64,000 nucleotides of DNA from Acidovorax sp. Leaf191 (GTDB taxonomy: Bacteria; Pseudomonadota; Gammaproteobacteria; Burkholderiales; Burkholderiaceae_C): the NCBI RefSeq assembly GCF_001424425.1, contig NZ_LMPT01000019.1, forward strand, positions 919,372 to 983,371, read 5' to 3'. The notes under the pieces are model-generated. The model saw only the letters and a program-made list of their open reading frames with translations. It had not been told where the DNA came from and made no database searches. The position numbers were made by a program, and so were the translations under genes. Positions 15,487 through 24,185 of the stretch are shown piece after piece. Every line of letters starts with the position of its first letter. Within the stretch, counting starts at the first letter, position 1.

Positions 15487-16731
15487 GTGCGGAATCGAAA
15501 AATACTCTTCTGCGTATGCACGTTTGTGCTGTGCATCTTCGTTGTCAATGCTCATGCCGCCACATTGACGGTGACGAATCTCAACGATGCAGGCGTGGGA
15601 TCGCTTCGCGACCAGATAGTGTCAGCCACGCCAGGAGATACCGTTGTTTTTGATGCGGGCCTCACAGGCACCATCGCGTTGGCCTCCACCTTGGACGTTG
15701 CCCAAAACCTCACCATTCAAGGCCCTGGCGCAGGCAACCTCACGATCAGTGGTCAGGGCGCAGTCCGTGTTTTTAACGTTACTGCCGGCGCGCTGACTGT
15801 GTCGGGTGTGACAGTAGCCAACGGCTTTTTCAATGGGCTTGGCGGTGCCTTTAGCGTTACTACCAGTTTGACTCTTCGCAATAGTGTTTTGACTGGCAAC
15901 ACCGGCACCAACGGGGGGGCGATATTTATAGCCACTGGTGGCACGTTGACAGTCAGCGACTCTACTTTTGCGAGCAACACCGCAACGTCAGTCGGTGGGG
16001 GCGCAGTAATAACTTCCGGCACTGCGACGTTGACTGGAAATACCTTCGTCGGCAACACAGGGCCGACAAACGGCGGGGCAATCAATGTCCAACCAGGCGC
16101 GGTCGTGACACTTACAAACAACACCTTCCGTGCGAACAGCAGCACCCTTGGAGGTGCTATGTCCAATCTTGGCACCATGACTGCCATTAACAACACGTTC
16201 TCCGCGAATCAGTCCAGCGGTGCTGGCGCCGTCATAGCTACGGGCAACACCAATGCGACCATGCACAACAACGTGTTTGCCGACCAAGTGGCCGGCGCTG
16301 CTCCTGCTGCACTTTCGCCGGCGGCCGATTTTGCGACGTCAAGCAACAACGTGTTTTACAACAACCGTGCTGGTGGCGTGGCGGATGACCTGACCGGCTA
16401 CGGAACATCTAACTTCGTATGGACTGGAACACAGCCTCTCGGGCCGCTCGCTAACAACGGCGGGCTCACACAGACGATGCTCCCCGTTTCAGGCGGAGCT
16501 GCGACGTGTGCCGGTGCTGTGGCGCTACTGCCAGGTGGCGTCACAACGGATCAGCGTGGTAGCCCTCGCACATCGGGTGCCTGTCTCGATGCAGGCTCGG
16601 TGCAGCGCAGCCTTGTAGCTGCGACGCCATCGCAACCGGCACCGATCCCAACGTTATCGACTTGGGCGCTGCTGGTGTTGGCAAGCCTTATGACAATGTT
16701 TGCCATTTACCGTATTAAAGGTCGCCATTGA
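15487..16731 (+). CDS. IPTL-CTERM surface protein with beta-helix repeats
   Basis: A 414-aa exported protein: signal peptide (RKILFCVCTFVLCIFVVNAHA, cleavage near residue 24), a CSLREA/choice-of-anchor-like start (TLTVTNLNDAGVGSLRDQI), then Asn/Thr/Gly-rich beta-helix turns (TFASNTATSVGGGA, TFVGNTGPTNGGAI, TFRANSSTLGGAM), and at the end the IPTL-CTERM sorting signal (IPTLSTWALLVLASLM, about 387-402) plus a basic tail. It starts with GTG. Codon use is more AT-rich than its neighbours. Placed after the repressor, it probably alters the lysogen surface. Confidence 0.88.
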   Translation: MRNRKILFCVCTFVLCIFVVNAHAATLTVTNLNDAGVGSLRDQIVSATPGDTVVFDAGLTGTIALASTLDVAQNLTIQGPGAGNLTISGQGAVRVFNVTAGALTVSGVTVANGFFNGLGGAFSVTTSLTLRNSVLTGNTGTNGGAIFIATGGTLTVSDSTFASNTATSVGGGAVITSGTATLTGNTFVGNTGPTNGGAINVQPGAVVTLTNNTFRANSSTLGGAMSNLGTMTAINNTFSANQSSGAGAVIATGNTNATMHNNVFADQVAGAAPAALSPAADFATSSNNVFYNNRAGGVADDLTGYGTSNFVWTGTQPLGPLANNGGLTQTMLPVSGGAATCAGAVALLPGGVTTDQRGSPRTSGACLDAGSVQRSLVAATPSQPAPIPTLSTWALLVLASLMTMFAIYRIKGRH

Positions 16732-16897
16732 ACAATTGAGTTATGTCACTTCATGGGCAACACTACAGTGTTGTGAAATGCTTGATTGAGAAAGACTTCG
16801 TACTGACGGTGTTTGTCTCTATGCTTGGAAGCATCTTGTCTTACAAGTTTTCAGATGGGTAATATTTACGGTTTGAGGCTAACTAGGAAAGTCTCAA

Positions 16898-17236
16898 ATG
16901 GTCACATCAAACCGTCCTCAGCAAAACGATCCTGCTCGCCAGGTCAACAAGAGCACAAACCCAGCTCAGAACAGAAATGCTTTTTACATCGCAATTGCGG
17001 GAGCAGTGATCGCTCTTATCGCGGTGATTGGCTTCAACGTGATGGCGCCTAAGGGCCGCTTGGACTCGCCCGGGGCAACCTCAAGCACCCCAGCTTCTGG
17101 TAGCACGGTGCCGGGTGGTACTCCTGCCCAACAGGCGACTCCACAGCGCGGTGACACACCCACAGCACCCGGCCGCGAAGCTATGGGCGCGCCCGTGGGA
17201 GCCGTACCAGCGCCCGCCTCGCCTGCGTCGAACTGA
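16898..17236 (+). CDS. Small single-pass membrane protein, Pro/Ala-rich tail
   Basis: A 112-aa protein with a polar basic start (MVTSNRPQQNDPARQVNKST), one membrane segment (AFYIAIAGAVIALIAVIGF, about 28-46) and a low-complexity Ser/Thr/Pro/Ala/Gly tail (SSTPASGSTVPGGTPAQQAT) likely to lie outside the cytoplasm. No family is recognised. It follows the IPTL-CTERM gene in the same direction and belongs to the lysogeny-side cargo. A role in the envelope is plausible but unproven. Confidence 0.7.
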   Translation: MVTSNRPQQNDPARQVNKSTNPAQNRNAFYIAIAGAVIALIAVIGFNVMAPKGRLDSPGATSSTPASGSTVPGGTPAQQATPQRGDTPTAPGREAMGAPVGAVPAPASPASN

Positions 17237-17250
17237 AATGGGTGTGGGCA

Positions 17251-17400
17251 ATGGAACACACTCATTTCCACGCGCAAAAAGGTGAACCCACAGCTCACAA
17301 CACTTTTGCAACCAGGACCGCAACCGTTTTGTACATTGCGATCGTTGCTCTGCTATTGATAGCAATTTGGTTGCCCGCATTTTTCGCAGATCGCGTTTGA
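17251..17400 (+). CDS. Small membrane protein (49 aa)
   Basis: MEHTHFHAQKGEPTAHNTFA is followed by one membrane helix (TVLYIAIVALLLIAIWLPAFF) and DRV. It starts 14 bp after the previous small membrane protein gene and ends 3 bp before the convergent gene D, closing the rightward cargo block. Both small proteins share a YIAI motif at the start of the helix, hinting at similar topology. The Shine-Dalgarno is weak. Confidence 0.6.
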   Translation: MEHTHFHAQKGEPTAHNTFATRTATVLYIAIVALLLIAIWLPAFFADRV

Positions 17401-17403
17401 AAT

Positions 17404-18429
17404 CTAGGTGGTCTGCTGGCTGGCACCTTGGGTTTCCAGCTCAATACGGGTGGTCATTCCGCCATCGCTCAGCGAGTGGGTGAGCTTCACCACTAGCCAT
17501 TGCGTGGCATCAATCTGCGGTTTAAAACCGCTCAGCGTCACAGGTGTCTGCGGCATCAGGCCTGGCTGGCCCATGGCTAGGGTTAGTTCCAGCGTGGCTT
17601 TGCCGCGCTCCACTCGGCCTTGCTCGGCGCGGGCGGCGGCCAGGGCGTCGGCCTCGCTCCCGTAGGTGTCCTTCAAGCGCTTTTCGTTGTCTTCGGTGCC
17701 CACCAGTACAGAGCGCTTTTCAGCGCGGTCTTTGTCGTGCCAGTACGCGCGCACGCCGCTGTAGCTGTGGCGGTCGGCCGTGTGGTATCGGTGGCTGTCG
17801 CCGGCCGCGCGGGTCAGCGTGATGGCTTCCAGTTCTTCACCCGAGCTGCTGCGGGTGCCGTTGATGGGCAGGAACACCAGGCGGCCCTTTTTGACCGTGG
17901 CGACGGCGTCATGCTTCTTGGCCAGGCGGGTCAAAAAGTGCAGGTCGCTTTCGTTCGTCTGGTCGATGTGCGCCACCTTGGCATCGGCCAGAGCTGCGTC
18001 TACGCGTGCCGTGAGTTTGTTGCGCCGCGCTATGTCGCCCACGATGGCGCCCAGCGTGGTGTCGTGCCAGCTGCGTTCGTTGCGGGTGCGCAGCTGCCGG
18101 CGCATCTCGGCCGACCTGGCGCGAATGCTGATGCGGTCGGGTGCGCCCGAGTGCTCGATTTCGTCCACCTCGAACAGCCCTTTGTCCACCAGCCGGAAGT
18201 TTCGCCAGCCCAGCTGCAAGGCAATCTCTGCGCCCTTGGGCGGCAGGTTCATCTGACCGTCTGTGTCGTCCAGCTCGATGTCGAGTTGGTCGGCCTCGTC
18301 GCCGCGGGACTCGGTCAGAGTCAGCGACATCAAGCGCGTCCGTACGTTGGCGGTGATGTCGCGGCCGTCCACGGTGAGCGCGTAGACGGGCGCGTCGTAC
18401 AGTTGCGCCGTCTGCAGGTGGTCTTTCAT
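17404..18429 (-). CDS. D: Tail protein gpD (baseplate hub)
   Basis: A 341-aa late-control gene D family protein: ALTVDGRDITANVRTRLMSL, GAEIALQLGW, FEVDEIEHSGAPDRISIRAR and LHFLTRLAKKHDAVATVKKG are typical. It forms the hub between tail tube and spike. I chose the ATG at 18429, which overlaps the stop of U (ATGA); a start three codons earlier would be inside U. It is the last gene of the F operon and meets the lysogeny cargo genes tail to tail. Confidence 0.95.
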   Translation of the reverse strand: MKDHLQTAQLYDAPVYALTVDGRDITANVRTRLMSLTLTESRGDEADQLDIELDDTDGQMNLPPKGAEIALQLGWRNFRLVDKGLFEVDEIEHSGAPDRISIRARSAEMRRQLRTRNERSWHDTTLGAIVGDIARRNKLTARVDAALADAKVAHIDQTNESDLHFLTRLAKKHDAVATVKKGRLVFLPINGTRSSSGEELEAITLTRAAGDSHRYHTADRHSYSGVRAYWHDKDRAEKRSVLVGTEDNEKRLKDTYGSEADALAAARAEQGRVERGKATLELTLAMGQPGLMPQTPVTLSGFKPQIDATQWLVVKLTHSLSDGGMTTRIELETQGASQQTT

Positions 18430-18872
18430 AGCCACCACTCCCAGTAGTCATCAATGGGGCCAGGGTCCACACCGCCGCCGGGTTCGGCCTTGATGTCGTC
18501 AACGCGCTTGAGCTGCAAGTCAAATTCCACGCGCCGCGGTACGCCCTGGCCGGTGTGGAGCGTGCCGGTCTCGTTCACGTTCTCGATGACGTAGGCCCCG
18601 AAGGACTCGCCCGCGCCGGACACCAGCGCAAAGGCCTTGCCGCTGTCGCCCATGTCGCGCAGCTGGTCGAGGTACATGCGTTTGCCGGCGAACTCGGGCA
18701 CCAGCAGGCCCGACAGTCCAATGGTGTCGTCACCCGGCCCCAGCGACTGGGATGCGGGGCGCGCGCCCACGCGCGAGTTTGTGGGGTGGCGCCAGCTGGT
18801 CTGCCGCTTGAAGTCGTTGAACGACAGGGTAGGCAGGCTGAACAGGAATTGCCCGAGGGCCATCATGTGCAT
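18426..18872 (-). CDS. U: Tail terminator gpU
   Basis: A 148-aa gpU-family protein (MALGQFLFSLPTLSFNDFKR, RPASQSLGPGDDTIGLSGLL, QLKRVDDI). It is needed to finish the contractile tail. GGAG stands before the first ATG. It is coupled to D by ATGA overlap and follows T closely. Confidence 0.93.
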   Translation of the reverse strand: MHMMALGQFLFSLPTLSFNDFKRQTSWRHPTNSRVGARPASQSLGPGDDTIGLSGLLVPEFAGKRMYLDQLRDMGDSGKAFALVSGAGESFGAYVIENVNETGTLHTGQGVPRRVEFDLQLKRVDDIKAEPGGGVDPGPIDDYWEWWL

Positions 18873-18884
18873 GGGGTGCTCCGG

Positions 18885-21461
18885 TCAGTCGATGTCATGC
18901 AGGGATGACAGGGTGCGCGAGCGGCCCGCACGCTCGCGGCGGTCCAGCTCGGCCGCCACTGCCCGCGCAATGGCCTGCACGTCTGCGCCTGGCCCCGGGT
19001 TGATGGTGATGGTGTACACGTTGCCCCCACCGCCGCCCGCCGGCGCCGTGGCGCCAGCTGCAGACAGTGGCGCTCGGGTGTCGATGCGCAGCGCGGCAGC
19101 ATCGGCCGCCAGCGGCAGGGTGGCGGTTGCTGCTGTGGCCATGGCCAGCGCCGCAGAGCGCACCGCGCCCTGGCCACCGGCAATGCCCAGTGCGGCGCCC
19201 TCGCTGATCCAGCCGCCGTATTGCATGAACACCTTGGACGGTGAGGCAATGCCCAGCTTTTCACGGAACCAGCCGCCCACGGCATCGGCTGCGCCCACCA
19301 CCGCCTCGCGCACGGCCGCCAGGCGGCTGGTGATGCCGTTCACAAGGCCGGACATCAGGTCAGCACCTGCGGAGAAAAACTGGTCTTTCAGCGCCACCAA
19401 GTCTTGCCACAGGGCAGCGGCGCCGGCCGAAGTGCTGGCCCACCAGGCAGACACGGCGGCCGACAGCTGCTGCCAGATGGCCAGGAGCCCTCCCTTGATG
19501 CCGTCCCAGTTGCGCCACACCATGTAGGCGGCCGTGGCCATCAGCGCGAGGGCGGCCACGATAGGGTTTGCCACAAGGAACACCGCCAGCGCGCGCAGCG
19601 CTGCGAGCAGCCACACGGCGCCCGCCTGCAGCAGGGTCAGCGCTCTGGCTGCAAGCGCGGCCACGCGTGAAAGCCCGCCCATGGCGGCGCTGGCGATGGT
19701 AGACCCCAGCCGCAGACCTGCGAGGCCCAGGCCCATGCGCGACATCACAACCCGAACAATCAACATCGGCCCCAGCACGGACGCTATCGCAAGGCCCAGC
19801 GTACCCAGGACGGTGACGACGAGTGCGAGCCCGCCCACGACGCGAAGGGTCCATTTCACCAGGGCTTGGTTTTCGCGCGTCCAGGCACCGATGCTGCTGG
19901 CCATGTTGCCCAGGGCGTTGAGCATCTTCACAAGGTCGGGGGCAACGGTGGCGCCCATGTCCTTGAGCATGTTGGTAAAGCTGCCCTGCGCGGCTTCGGC
20001 CGCGGCGCTTACGGTCTTCAGCGACGCATCCACCCGCATGCGCAGATGGGCCTGCGCCTGCATCTTGTCAACCACCTCGCGGTAGCCGTCAATGCCTTTT
20101 TCCATCAAGGTATTGAGCACTTGATGGGTTTCCGCGTCGTCGCCGAACAGCTTTTTCAGGGCGGCGATTCGTAGCTCATCGTTGTCCACGGCCTTGAGCT
20201 TTTGCAGCTGGTCGAACAGGTTGTCCATGCCGGCGAACTTGCCGCCAGCGGTAGAGAAATTCAGCTTCACGCCCTGGCCGGCGAGCAGCTTGTTTGCCTT
20301 GCCCACTTTCTCGCGGTCCAGGGAAAGCTGAACCACCTTGCGGATTGCGTTGCCTGCAGCCTCGCCGGCCATGCCGGTTTGATCCATCATCACCAGCAGC
20401 GGCGCGAGCATGCTGCTGGCTTCGAGTCCCTTCTTCCCAAGAATGGGCATCACCGCGCTGATTTTGGTGAAGCCCTGCAGCATGTTGGTAGGGTCCACGC
20501 CGAGGTAGTAGGCCCGCTGGATCACGTCCATCAAACCCATCATGTCTTTTTCGGCCGTCTGCGTGGCGTCCTGCATCTTGGCGGCGAACTCGGCCGCACT
20601 TGTGACTGGCATGCGCAGTTGGATGCCCAGGTATGCAGCCGACTCGCCCAGGCCGCCCAGGATGGCCTGCGATGTCATGCCCTGTCGGCGCAGCATGGTC
20701 ATCATCTCGATAAAGTCTGCGGTGGTGCCCGGCAGCTTGTCGCCCAGTCGCGTGGCCAGGTCGAGCACCTGCTTGAACTCGGGCGCCACCGCGCCCGTTT
20801 TCGTCATCATCGACGCGCCGAGCTGGGTTTCTGCATTCTCGGCAGGGATGAAAGCATCCACCACGGAGCGCAAGGGCGCCGCGATCTTGTTGCCGCCGGC
20901 CACCATCGCCGCGCTCGCACCTGCAGCCATCCCGGTGTGCAGGACGGCCTTTGCATGCTTGTCTCGCAGTTCCTGAATTTTGCGCTGCTGTGCCGACAGG
21001 CGCGCCAGTTCGGCGCGCTGCTTGGACATGGCGGCCGTGGTGCCGTCGATATCGTTTTTCAGCCTGGCCTGCGCGGCGGCGAGGTTGCCTGTCACCCCCA
21101 TGGCGTTGAGGGCCGCCCTGGCCTTCACGGCCGCTGACTTCTGCAGCTCCAGGGCTTCGGCGATCTTGCGCACCCCGCTTTCCTCGCGCTTGAGCTGCGC
21201 GGCTGTGGCCGTGCCGCTGACCCGCATGCCGTCGAGCAGAGCCTGTTTCACCTTGAGCGCATTGTTCAGCCGTGCCAGCTCGGCCGCCTGCTTTTGCACG
21301 TTGCCCACGGCGGCCTGTTGGTCGTTCAGTTCCTTGAGGCGATCGCGGGCGGCTTTGAGGGCGCGGGCGGTTTCGCCGCTGGCGCCGCTGATGCGCTTCA
21401 TGGGCGCGAGCACGCGCTCTGCCAGGTCAAGCACGACGCGCAGGCGCAGTTGGTCAGCCAT
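18885..21461 (-). CDS. T: Tail tape measure protein gpT
   Basis: An 858-aa tape measure: long N-terminal coiled coil (about residues 10-170), the conserved phage tail region (LRSVVDAFIPAENAETQLGA ... FIEMMTMLRRQGM), hydrophobic segments around 540-640, and a Gly-rich C-terminal part. It sets tail length and is packed in the tube. The ATG at 21461 follows GGAGGTG; the upstream in-frame extension has no such signal. It lies after the E/E' cassette, as in P2. Confidence 0.95.
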   Translation of the reverse strand: MADQLRLRVVLDLAERVLAPMKRISGASGETARALKAARDRLKELNDQQAAVGNVQKQAAELARLNNALKVKQALLDGMRVSGTATAAQLKREESGVRKIAEALELQKSAAVKARAALNAMGVTGNLAAAQARLKNDIDGTTAAMSKQRAELARLSAQQRKIQELRDKHAKAVLHTGMAAGASAAMVAGGNKIAAPLRSVVDAFIPAENAETQLGASMMTKTGAVAPEFKQVLDLATRLGDKLPGTTADFIEMMTMLRRQGMTSQAILGGLGESAAYLGIQLRMPVTSAAEFAAKMQDATQTAEKDMMGLMDVIQRAYYLGVDPTNMLQGFTKISAVMPILGKKGLEASSMLAPLLVMMDQTGMAGEAAGNAIRKVVQLSLDREKVGKANKLLAGQGVKLNFSTAGGKFAGMDNLFDQLQKLKAVDNDELRIAALKKLFGDDAETHQVLNTLMEKGIDGYREVVDKMQAQAHLRMRVDASLKTVSAAAEAAQGSFTNMLKDMGATVAPDLVKMLNALGNMASSIGAWTRENQALVKWTLRVVGGLALVVTVLGTLGLAIASVLGPMLIVRVVMSRMGLGLAGLRLGSTIASAAMGGLSRVAALAARALTLLQAGAVWLLAALRALAVFLVANPIVAALALMATAAYMVWRNWDGIKGGLLAIWQQLSAAVSAWWASTSAGAAALWQDLVALKDQFFSAGADLMSGLVNGITSRLAAVREAVVGAADAVGGWFREKLGIASPSKVFMQYGGWISEGAALGIAGGQGAVRSAALAMATAATATLPLAADAAALRIDTRAPLSAAGATAPAGGGGGNVYTITINPGPGADVQAIARAVAAELDRRERAGRSRTLSSLHDID

Positions 21462-21506
21462 TAAGCACCTCCGGCGCTGAAAAGCCGTGAGGCGCGGCAC
21501 AGTCCT

Positions 21507-21707
21507 TCAACGCCGCTTGGTCACGCCTTTCCCCAATTCTTTGACCCAGCGTTTCAAGCGCTTGGCATTGAGGGATAACAAGAGGCCAAATATTGCCACG
21601 ATGCCGCCAGCCACGGCGATACCAAAGATTATGAAGAGCAGCCCGTCTGACCATTGCATGAAGCATATTGTCCCCGCAAAAAAGGTGGTGTTAGTCCTGT
21701 GGCTCAT
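21507..21707 (-). CDS. Small membrane protein between E' and T
   Basis: A 66-aa reading frame overlapping the end of E' by 17 bp. It contains one or two hydrophobic segments (GLLFIIFGIAVAGGIVAIFGLLLSL) and a basic end (KRLKRWVKELGKGVTKRR). Translation may start at 21707 or at the inner Met at 21659. P2 has no counterpart here. Its reality is moderately likely because the hydrophobic and basic pattern is coherent. Confidence 0.5.
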   Translation of the reverse strand: MSHRTNTTFFAGTICFMQWSDGLLFIIFGIAVAGGIVAIFGLLLSLNAKRLKRWVKELGKGVTKRR

Positions 21708-21807
21708 GGCGGGCGCGGGCTCGCTCGCGCCACTCCATCAGCTCTTGCAGGGTGAAATCGGCCATGTCGGCCGGCGTCCAGTGAAAGACCATGGCCAGGT
21801 CGGCCAT
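21691..21807 (-). CDS. E': Tail protein E' segment (P2 GpE domain)
   Basis: A 38-aa domain: MADLAMVFHWTPADMADFTL followed by QELMEWRERARARHEPQD, the P2 GpE signature (hydrophobic, HW, WRERAR). It is expected to be made mainly as the C-terminal part of an E+E' fusion by -1 frameshifting at 21855-21861, although an ATG at 21807 is present. With E it acts as a tail assembly chaperone for the tape measure. Confidence 0.9.
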   Translation of the reverse strand: MADLAMVFHWTPADMADFTLQELMEWRERARARHEPQD

Positions 21808-22166
21808 GGCGTTCTCTACGCGGTCAGGAAGTCCGTTTTCTGTTCCTTCGTGAGCAAAAAACCGATCACCACGCCCCCCAGCGTCACTAGGTCGGCCGGG
21901 TCCATGTTGGCCATGTCCTGCTTATGCAGCATGGGCGAGCTGATGCGGGGCACCACGGCCTGAATGGCCTCTACCTTGAGCTGCAGCAGCTCGGTAAGCG
22001 CGATGCCGCGCAGCTCGCCGGCCTTGGGCTTGCGCAGGGTTACGGCGTTGATGATCTGGTCGCCGCGGCGCACGGGTGTGTCGAGCATCACGGTGTTGGG
22101 GTCGGCCTTGTCGGCCACGTCGGTGGCGGTGTTGGTGGTGTCTGCGGGTTGGGCTTGTGTCGTCAT
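21691..22166 (-). CDS. E+E': E+E' tail assembly chaperone fusion (-1 frameshift product)
   Basis: Codons 1-104 of E (22166 down to 21855) are joined at the slippery site to the -1 frame, which runs through EGTENGLPDRVENA into MADLAMVFHW and on to 21691, giving 158 aa. This matches the P2 strategy of making E and E+E' in fixed ratio. I see the reading frames and the heptamer directly; the frameshift itself is inferred from the family. Confidence 0.88.
21816..22166 (-). CDS. E: Tail assembly chaperone gpE
   Basis: A 116-aa protein of the Mu gp41/P2 gpE family: NTVMLDTPVRRGDQIINAVT, LRKPKAGELRGIALTELLQL, then MDPADLVTLGGVVIGFLLTK. It assists tape-measure folding during tail assembly. Near the 3' end the codons GGT TTT TTG carry the frameshift site for E+E'. 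It sits between FII and T. Confidence 0.93.
   Translation of the reverse strand: MTTQAQPADTTNTATDVADKADPNTVMLDTPVRRGDQIINAVTLRKPKAGELRGIALTELLQLKVEAIQAVVPRISSPMLHKQDMANMDPADLVTLGGVVIGFLLTKEQKTDFLTA
21855..21861 (-). promoter_or_regulatory. -1 frameshift heptamer T_TTT_TTG in gene E
   Basis: On the minus strand the sequence reads GG T_TTT_TTG CTC with T_TTT_TTG in the correct codon phase (GGT TTT TTG). This is the same T6G site used by P2 gene E. Confidence 0.88.
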
Positions 22167-22246
22167 GGTTCAGTCTCGGGAATGGGGGATGGGGAGGGGG
22201 AGGGGAGACGCGGCCCGCGTGGGGCCGCGTGGTCAATGGCTGGGCG

Positions 22247-22756
22247 TCAGAGGCCCAGCGCCTGGCGGACTTCGGCCAGGCGGTCCACGCCGCCCACCAT
22301 CTCCACCATGTTCACGGCGTCAATCTCGATCAGGGTTTCGCCGTTCATGGTCAGCTTGTAGTAGCTGATGGCGCTTTTGATCTTGATGGCCGTGCCTTCG
22401 CCGGCCTTGGCGGCGCCGGGGTCGATCTCGGAATGGCGGCCGCGCACCACCACCTCCAGGCTGTCCACGCCCTCGCTGTCGTCGGCCTGCAGCGCGCCCG
22501 CAAAGCGCAGCAGCACCCCGTCATGGCGCAGCGTGCCCCACTGGGTGAACAGCTCTTTCATGTAGCCGGCGGCGGTCCATTCCATCTCCATGGCTTCCAT
22601 GCCGTAGTCGAGCTTCACGGGGGCGTTCATGCCGCCGCTGCGGTAGTCCTCCATCTTGCGCGTGAGCTTGGGCAAGTTGACTTCTGGCACTTCGCCAGCG
22701 TGCGAGGTGCCATCGTTGAACAGCACAAAATTCTTGAGTTTGCTGGGCAGGCCCAT
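22247..22756 (-). CDS. FII: Major tail tube protein gpFII
   Basis: A 169-aa tube protein: GLPSKLKNFVLFNDGTSHAG, VPEVNLPKLTRKMEDYRSGG, MNAPVKLDYGMEAMEMEWTA. It polymerises into the inner tail tube. A GGAG Shine-Dalgarno precedes the ATG. It is 36 bp downstream of the sheath gene. Confidence 0.96.
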   Translation of the reverse strand: MGLPSKLKNFVLFNDGTSHAGEVPEVNLPKLTRKMEDYRSGGMNAPVKLDYGMEAMEMEWTAAGYMKELFTQWGTLRHDGVLLRFAGALQADDSEGVDSLEVVVRGRHSEIDPGAAKAGEGTAIKIKSAISYYKLTMNGETLIEIDAVNMVEMVGGVDRLAEVRQALGL

Positions 22757-22792
22757 GTTTGTTTCTCCGGTTGATGTGGGGGTGGGCCGTGC

Positions 22793-23989
22793 TTACTGGC
22801 CGGTGCCAACGCGCAGTGCGAAGTCGGCGAAGTAGCGATCGGTGATGCGCTGGCGGAAAGAGAGGTCTTCCAGCGGTGGCACGGGCGTGAAGTCGTAGTC
22901 GATGGTCAGCTTCCCGGTCTTGAGCGTGGCGGTTTCGTTGATGTCCTCGTCGTACCAGGCCTTCCCGTCGAGGATGTAGCCCTGTGCCTTCAGCTCGCGA
23001 AACTTGGCGTTGATGCCTTCGAGGATGTCTTTCACCAGCGAGGGGTGCAGCGGCTTGTCCACCGCCCACATGTGGCCCTCTGCCATGGTGTCGGCCAGGA
23101 TTTGCGCGGTGCGCGTGGCCGTCTCGAAGAAAAACAGGCCGTTCTTCTCGGTGGTACGGTTGCCCCAGAAGCGGTGCCCGGTGGACTGAATCAGCGTGGT
23201 GATGCCGCCATCGTTGAGCAGGCCCGCGTCGGTGTCGGCGCTCTGCAGATCCCAGAACACATCTTTCGACAGGCCCAGCACGCCATTCACAGGCACGTTC
23301 GACAGGGACTTGTGCCAACCCTGCTCGGTGTCGATGCGGGCGCGCAGACCCAGCGCGTAGGCGGCGGCGTGCACTTCCACCACGCCTTCGCCGGTCTTGA
23401 GCGCCTTCCAGTTGGGCCACAACAGCATCAGCTCGCGGGCGCCGAAGTGGTCGCGGTAGGCGAGTGCTTCGCTCAGGGTGCCGCCCTGCGCGGCGGCGTA
23501 CACCATTGCCCGCAGCTTCTGCGCCACGGCCACCAGGCCATCGGTGACCGCCTGGCTGTCCAGGCCCGGGGCACCCAGGATGCGCGGCTTCACGCCCAGC
23601 TCGGCCTGCGCCGACAGCAGCGCCTGCAGGCCGGTCTTTTTGCCGGCGGCTGTGGTGGTGCCGATGACCTTGGCGGCTTGGTCTGTGGCCTTCTCGTCGG
23701 CATCCGCGCCCACGCCGTCTGCAACGCGCACGATCACCAACACAGGGCGGGCCTGTTCCTTGATGGCGTTGAGCGAGGCCGCCAGCGTGCCCAGCGTGCC
23801 GGCCTTGCCGATGATGTTGTCGATCTTGGTAACGAGCACTGGGGTATCGAGCGGGAAGGCGGCCGGGTCGGCGTCCGACGCCGTGGCCACCAGGCCAATC
23901 ACGGCCGTGGACACGATGCGGATGGGGTTCACGCCGTCATTAATTTCTGTGACGCGCACGCCGTGGTGAAAGTTGGCGATGGTGGCCAT
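22793..23989 (-). CDS. FI: Tail sheath protein gpFI
   Basis: A 398-aa sheath protein beginning MATIANFHHGVRVTEINDGV, with VLVIVRVADG, SQAVTDGLVAVAQKLRAMVY, and the conserved C-terminal insertion WDLQSADTDAGLLNDGG...STGHRFWGNRT. It forms the contractile sheath. The ATG at 23989 has GGAG before it; the longer reading upstream is not conserved-looking. It is the first gene of the F operon, with an Ogr-like palindrome about 90 bp upstream. Confidence 0.96.
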   Translation of the reverse strand: MATIANFHHGVRVTEINDGVNPIRIVSTAVIGLVATASDADPAAFPLDTPVLVTKIDNIIGKAGTLGTLAASLNAIKEQARPVLVIVRVADGVGADADEKATDQAAKVIGTTTAAGKKTGLQALLSAQAELGVKPRILGAPGLDSQAVTDGLVAVAQKLRAMVYAAAQGGTLSEALAYRDHFGARELMLLWPNWKALKTGEGVVEVHAAAYALGLRARIDTEQGWHKSLSNVPVNGVLGLSKDVFWDLQSADTDAGLLNDGGITTLIQSTGHRFWGNRTTEKNGLFFFETATRTAQILADTMAEGHMWAVDKPLHPSLVKDILEGINAKFRELKAQGYILDGKAWYDEDINETATLKTGKLTIDYDFTPVPPLEDLSFRQRITDRYFADFALRVGTGQ

Positions 23990-24069
23990 GGGTTCTCCGG
24001 TTGGGGAAGGAAAAAGGGGATGTGCAGATCGTCTTTCCTTCCCTCGCGCAAGGCCACCACAACGGCATG

Positions 24070-24086
24070 TGTGCACCGCGTGCACA
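24070..24086. promoter_or_regulatory. Candidate Ogr-type activator site, F operon
   Basis: Perfect dyad TGTGCAC-CGC-GTGCACA, centred 89 bp before the FI start. With one base changed the same sequence stands upstream of V (33351-33367). P2 Ogr binds TGT-N12-ACA dyads near -55; here the spacing between TGT and ACA is 11. Confidence 0.6.
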
Positions 24087-24122
24087 TGAAAAAGCCCGCC
24101 GGGCATATGCCGGGCGGGCTTC
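24087..24122 (-). terminator. Terminator behind the TipAS-domain gene
   Basis: Inverted repeat 24092-24121 (arms AAGCCCGCC.../...GGCGGGCTT, one mismatch) is followed on the minus strand by a run of T. It lies between the TipAS gene and FI, so the moron transcript ends before the F operon; it also overlaps the region just downstream of the Ogr dyad on the other strand. Confidence 0.75.
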
Positions 24123-24185
24123 ATTTACGCGGCGCACAAGGGGGTGCGCCCTACAGGGTGGTTCTCCCTGGCATGTCAGCTGGGG

